Part shown: one piece after another, positions 61,101-64,000 of the stretch
Layout: every line of letters starts with the position of its first letter
Numbering within the stretch: position 1 is the stretch's first letter
Assembly (NCBI GenBank): GCA_016706225.1
Contig: JADJKB010000025.1
Coordinates: forward strand, 744,001-808,000
Length of the DNA: 64,000 nucleotides
Source of the DNA: Myxococcales bacterium
Lineage (GTDB): Bacteria > Myxococcota_A > Polyangia > Polyangiales > Polyangiaceae
Direction of reading: 5' to 3'
The notes under the pieces: generated by a model
Told to the model about the DNA's origin: nothing
What the model saw: the letters and a program-made list of their open reading frames with translations, nothing else
The model's database searches: none
Made by a program: the position numbers and the translations under genes

Positions 61101-62746
61101 AGGTTGCCCTCACCGCCCATGAAGTTGCGCAGGCTCATCACCAGCGCTTCGCGGATCGGATCGATGGGCGGGTTGGTGACCTGTGCGAACTGCTGTTTGA
61201 AGTAGTTGAACAGGAGCTGCGGGCGATCGGACAGCACCGCCAAGGGCGTGTCGGTGCCCATGCTGCCGGTGGGCTCTTCCCCCTTCTCGGCCATGGGCGC
61301 CAAGATCAGCCGCAGATCTTCGGTGGTGTAGCCGAACTCGTGCTGGGCGTTCCTGAGGCTGGTTGGGTCAGGGGGCTCGACCGTGTGGGGGACGTCGTCG
61401 AGCTCGTCGAGGTGGATGGCGTTGTCGCCCAGCCACTTGCCGTAGGGCCTGCGCTCGGCGACGGAGAGCTTGATCTCGGCGTCCTCGACGATGCGCCCGG
61501 CCTCCAGATCGACCAGAAACATGCGGCCCGGCTCGAGCCGACCCTTGCGCGCGATCTGCGACGGCTCCGCGTCCATGACCCCGGTCTCCGAGGCCAACAC
61601 GACCAGCCCGTCCCGCGTCTCCATCCAGCGTGCCGGGCGCAGACCGTTGCGGTCGAGGATGGCGCCGATCTGACGGCCGTCGGTGAAGGTGAGGGCGGCG
61701 GGGCCGTCCCAGGGTTCCATCAGGCAGGCGTGATAGGCGTAGAAATCACGCTGGTGCTGGGGCATGCCCCGATCGTTCTGCCACGCTTCGGGCACCAGCA
61801 TCATCATCACGTGTGGCAGGGAGCGGCCGGCGTGCAGCAGGAGCTCCGCGACGTTGTCGAGCTGCGCCGAGTCGCTGCCACCCGGGGTGATCGTGGGCAA
61901 GATGTGGCGGACCTCTTCGCCGAATACGCGCCCGTCGAACAGCTGCTCGCGTGCATGCATCCACTGAGCGTTGCCGCGTACGGTGTTGATCTCGCCGTTG
62001 TGTGAGAGCAGGCGGAACGGCTGCGCGAGGTGCCAGGTGGGGAACGTGTTGGTGCTGAAGCGCTGATGCACCATGGCAAGCGCGCTGACCGCCCGAGGGT
62101 CCTCGAGATCTCGATAGAATTTGGCGAGCTGGTGGCCGAGTAAGAGGCCTTTGTAGACGAGCGTACGGCTCGACAAACTCGGGACGTAAAAAGCGTCGCG
62201 CTCCGGGATGTCACTCTCGCGGACCGTGCGCTCTGCCCACTTGCGGATCACGAACAGCTTCAGCTCGAAGCTGGCCTGATCCTTCGTCGTCGAGCCGATG
62301 AACACCTGCGCGATCACCGGCGCGCTCTGGCGCGCGACCGGGCCGAGCGCCTCCTCATTCACGGGCACCTCGCGCCAGCCCAGGAGTCGCTGGCCGGTGC
62401 CCAGGATCTTGTCCTCCAGCACTTGCTGGCAGCGGGCACGCGCGGACGCATCGCGCGGCAGGAAGACGCAGCCGACGCCGTATTCACCGGGCGGGGGCAA
62501 GCTGAGCCGCGGCGCGAGCTCGGCCGCGAAGAGCGCGTGCGGAATTTGAATCAGGATGCCGGCGCCGTCTCCGGACAGCGGATCACAGCCGGCGGCGCCT
62601 CGATGTTCGAGGTTCAAGAGGATGCCGATGCCGCGCTCGACGATGCCGTGGGAGGCTGTGCCGTGGAGGTTCGCAATGAAACCGACCCCGCAGGCGTCAT
62701 GCTCGAAGCGCGGGTCGTACAGACCGCTCGCGGTCGGCAATCTCAT
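58175..62746 (-). CDS. gltB: Glutamate synthase large subunit
   Basis: Makes two glutamates from glutamine and 2-oxoglutarate for nitrogen assimilation. The 1523 residues from the ATG at 62746 begin MRLPTASGLYDPRFEHDACG. The Cys of DACGVGF is the class II glutaminase nucleophile, exposed by removal of the short leader. The Fe-S cluster motif CIMMRKCHLNTCPVGVA lies at about 1120-1150, and the GGxSGG-type C-terminal beta-helix repeats are present (GKGLSGGNLSVRPPRG). All domains are of normal length. gltD overlaps by one base. It is divergent from a TPR lipoprotein gene. Confidence 0.96.
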   Translation of the reverse strand: MRLPTASGLYDPRFEHDACGVGFIANLHGTASHGIVERGIGILLNLEHRGAAGCDPLSGDGAGILIQIPHALFAAELAPRLSLPPPGEYGVGCVFLPRDASARARCQQVLEDKILGTGQRLLGWREVPVNEEALGPVARQSAPVIAQVFIGSTTKDQASFELKLFVIRKWAERTVRESDIPERDAFYVPSLSSRTLVYKGLLLGHQLAKFYRDLEDPRAVSALAMVHQRFSTNTFPTWHLAQPFRLLSHNGEINTVRGNAQWMHAREQLFDGRVFGEEVRHILPTITPGGSDSAQLDNVAELLLHAGRSLPHVMMMLVPEAWQNDRGMPQHQRDFYAYHACLMEPWDGPAALTFTDGRQIGAILDRNGLRPARWMETRDGLVVLASETGVMDAEPSQIARKGRLEPGRMFLVDLEAGRIVEDAEIKLSVAERRPYGKWLGDNAIHLDELDDVPHTVEPPDPTSLRNAQHEFGYTTEDLRLILAPMAEKGEEPTGSMGTDTPLAVLSDRPQLLFNYFKQQFAQVTNPPIDPIREALVMSLRNFMGGEGNLLFELPDHAQMVELPSPVLMNEDLATLRGTHQIHFRSPATLPMVYPVAEGGRGLKAALDELCRQASLAMLNNHSVLVLSDKSATAHMAPLPSLLALGAVHSHLMRNGTRMRVGILVETGEAREVHHFCLLFGFGAGAVNPYVALDTVAELARQNLLPGVTDPHVAQKNYVKAVNKGLLKVMSKMGISTLQSYQGAQIFEAIGLGPDVIERYFTGTTSRLGGVGLEGIAEECRRRNEAAWPKRAQPARSFAPGGQYHFRAQGERHLWSPEVVTALQRAVREEDVNSYREYSDIVNQQSRGPITLRGLWNLVPAEARIPLSEVEPATEIVRRFATGAMSFGSISAEAHENLAIAMNRIGGKSNTGEGGEREQRFARLPNGDSKRSAIKQVASGRFGVTTHYLVNADELQIKIAQGAKPGEGGQLPGHKVNAVIAATRHSTPGVTLISPPPHHDIYSIEDLAQLIFDLKMVNPTARVSVKLVAEAGVGTIAAGVAKARADVILISGYDGGTGAAPLTSIQHAGVPWELGLAEAHQVLVKNDLRSRVVVQTDGQMRTGRDVVIAALLGAEEFGFATAPLVASGCIMMRKCHLNTCPVGVATQDPVLRKKFAGQPEHVIRFMFFVAEEARELMSQLGFRSVEEMVGRVDRLRARDVSSHWKAASLDFSALLTPAERGAGQQVVKSCAQEHGTERSLDHELMERVRPAIEQKQPLRLTLPIKNVHRTVGAMIAGEIARRHGHDGLPDGTLTLEFEGSAGQSFGAFAVNGMHLHLEGDANDYVGKGLSGGNLSVRPPRGATFRSDESVLIGNVALYGATSGRAFISGVAGERFAVRNSGAVAVIEGVGDHGCEYMTGGRVLVIGKTGRNFAAGMSGGLAYVLDEDGGFESRCNLDLVELEALSSDDATFVAELLTEHRNATGSEKAAELLLRWDEIRGQLIKVVPIEYRRALERAGAADAGEPTEGEPLPEPHGSRQSAGAG

Positions 62747-62910
62747 CGGTTCCTCGGGCAATGGCTTGTGACGGGGTGACCGGCCATGGCTTTCTGCGTT
62801 CTCGGCTCGGAAAGGCTGCGAAGGGCGGCGCATTGGGCCACGGTTTGACGCGCCGCGCAAGAGAGGTCGAGGGCCCGTAGTGATTGCGGGACCGGGGCAG
62901 CCGACGTTTG

Positions 62911-63663
62911 ATGGCCCCGATGACCCCGCTCGATCGCGTCGCCGCCGTGGCGGCACTCCTCGCCGCGCTCCTGGCCTGCAAGAGCAAGTCGGAGCCAACG
63001 CCGCCCCCGCCTGTCTCGACCGCGCCGGTGGCGACCACACCCGGAGTGTGTCCGGGTGGCGCCAGCATGGACCCGGGGCAGGGGGAGTTCCGTCCGGCCG
63101 TGACGGCGTTCAAGGACAAGGACTACAAGACCGCGCAGCGCCTGCTCGAGCACCTGATGAAGCAGTACCCGAACAGCGCCACGGTCCGGGTCTGGCGCGG
63201 CGACGCTTCGCTGTTCGACAAGACCGTGAAGGAGAGCGAAGGCGCCGATGCTTCGATCGAGTTCTACGAAGCGGCGGAGAAGCTCCACGACAAGGGCTGT
63301 GTGTTGCCCGAGTACGAGCACTACTACCTGCGCATGGGGATCTCTTACGCGCTCTTGCGCAAGCGATCGGCCGACGACGCCATTCGGCACCTCGGCATCG
63401 CCAAGAAGAACTGGGACAGCAGCGCCGAGGCTTTTTATCACTCGGCGCGCGGGTACTGCCTGAAGAGCGACGTCGACCAGTGTGTGTCGAACTTCGAAAA
63501 GGCGCTGGAAATAGCCAAATCGCTCCGACGTCCCAAGTTCTTGCGCTCGCACAACTCGTTGGATGATTGGATTCGCCGCTCGCGCACCCAGAGCGAGTTT
63601 GGTCCGCTGCGCAAGGATCGCCGCTACAACGCCATCATCAAGAAGATGAAGGACGACGGCTGA
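62911..63663 (+). CDS. TPR-like lipoprotein, 250 aa
   Basis: The start at 62911 (or 62920) gives a lipoprotein signal ending in LLAC (AAVAALLAALLACKSKSE). The mature part is helical with TPR-like pairs: FRPAVTAFKDKDYKTAQRLL, SADDAIRHLGIAKKNWDSSA and CVSNFEKALEIAKSLRRPKF. It ends basic (RRYNAIIKKMKDDG). It is probably an outer-membrane assembly or scaffold lipoprotein; no named relative. Divergent from gltB, with a 164-bp gap. Confidence 0.7.
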   Translation: MAPMTPLDRVAAVAALLAALLACKSKSEPTPPPPVSTAPVATTPGVCPGGASMDPGQGEFRPAVTAFKDKDYKTAQRLLEHLMKQYPNSATVRVWRGDASLFDKTVKESEGADASIEFYEAAEKLHDKGCVLPEYEHYYLRMGISYALLRKRSADDAIRHLGIAKKNWDSSAEAFYHSARGYCLKSDVDQCVSNFEKALEIAKSLRRPKFLRSHNSLDDWIRRSRTQSEFGPLRKDRRYNAIIKKMKDDG

Positions 63664-63682
63664 GGGCGTCGGGGAGCGAAGC

Positions 63683-64000
63683 TCACTTGCAGTTGCCGCT
63701 GACCGCGAACTCGACCCGTGCATCCGGCGAGTCGTGGTCGTCCAGGTAGAACTCCCACGCAAACAGGCCTTCCGGCAGCGGGCCGTAGTCCTGACTTCCG
63801 AGCGGCGGTCCCAGCTGCTCCCAGCTGATCTTGTGGTCGCCCTTGCCGGGCGCCACGTTGCTGTACTCGAGGATCTCGTCGGACTGGGGCTCCGTCAGAT
63901 CCCAGGACAGGTAGCTGTTGCTGTTCAGGTCTCGGAGCACCGGAGTCAGAATCGTGTCGTCCTTGAACGAGAGCATCTCGACGAAGACCCAGTAGTGATT
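63683..64000 (-). CDS. Unknown protein, C-terminal fragment (cut by window edge)
   Basis: The last 105 codons of a gene running off the right edge; the frame is open upstream to base 64000 (NHYWVFVEM precedes). The visible part is beta-rich with many aromatic and acidic residues (GDHKISWEQLGPPLGSQDYG, FAWEFYLDDHDSPDARVEFA). It ends SGNCK, so an exported beta-sandwich domain is possible. No family recognised. It is convergent with the TPR lipoprotein gene. Confidence 0.55.
   Translation of the reverse strand, partial: NHYWVFVEMLSFKDDTILTPVLRDLNSNSYLSWDLTEPQSDEILEYSNVAPGKGDHKISWEQLGPPLGSQDYGPLPEGLFAWEFYLDDHDSPDARVEFAVSGNCK

Noticed and set aside
58127..62005. Long open frames (up to 695 codons) on the plus strand opposite gltB
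   Set aside because: They lie entirely over the highly conserved gltB and have Ala/Arg/His-rich composition without domains; they are the usual antisense shadows of GC-rich codon use.

Overview
The window is a high-GC stretch of bacterial chromosome. It looks like a myxobacterium (Myxococcota, probably a Polyangiales relative). The evidence is the many Gly/Ala/Pro-rich lipoproteins, a Hanks-type Ser/Thr kinase, FHA and TPR proteins, a Zn-ribbon/GYF protein like those of gliding-motility complexes, frequent GTG/TTG starts and many 1-8 bp gene overlaps. The taxon is inferred from gene content only. I see no CRISPR array, rRNA, transposase or integrase.

Layout. 1-3130 (minus strand): RecO (cut by the left edge), a RodZ-like HTH membrane protein, a TPR lipoprotein, a Crp/Fnr-type regulator and TsaB. 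3154-3465: a 156-bp unit in two tandem copies. 3503-5095: a class V aminotransferase. 5322-11311: an accessory region with two unknown genes, a chimeric pseudogene block, a Gly-rich lipoprotein / ferritin-like / AMMECR1-like triad, a free-standing S23-type four-helix protein and an ATC-hydrolase-like gene. 11350-19789: two 143-bp direct repeats bracket an 8.2-kb module holding a 1669-residue secreted HEXXH + VWA protein and a tandem lipoprotein array. 19662-24515: a secreted HEAT-like protein, a lipoprotein, tRNA-Pro, a small membrane protein and a PhnD-like binding protein.

24590-37666: glutathione reductase, a TPR protein with a possible dead caspase-like head, a methyltransferase, an overlapping kinase-DTW-SfsA operon, a TerB-like gene followed by a gene broken at a T6 tract, a 2,4-dienoyl-CoA-reductase-type SDR, a DUF502 protein and an MFS transporter. 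37704-49292: an amidohydrolase, an FHA protein, an SCP2 protein, a GntR/FadR regulator with a probable operator, a lipoprotein prolyl oligopeptidase, a PHP phosphoesterase, a GGCT-like protein, citrate synthase and an L,D-transpeptidase. 49318-64000: a Zn-ribbon/GYF membrane protein, a phospholipid set (PlsC, GpsA, PlsB-like acyltransferase), a Sel1 protein, glutamate synthase (gltB, gltD), a TPR lipoprotein and a truncated gene at the right edge.

The most unusual content is structural. Short, nearly identical duplicated gene ends at 4930/6961, 6712/10545 and 11350/19647 record a tandem duplication with reciprocal loss and a separate repeat-bracketed module. The lipoprotein array shows near-identical flanks around a diverged core. 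Housekeeping genes are complete and ordinary.
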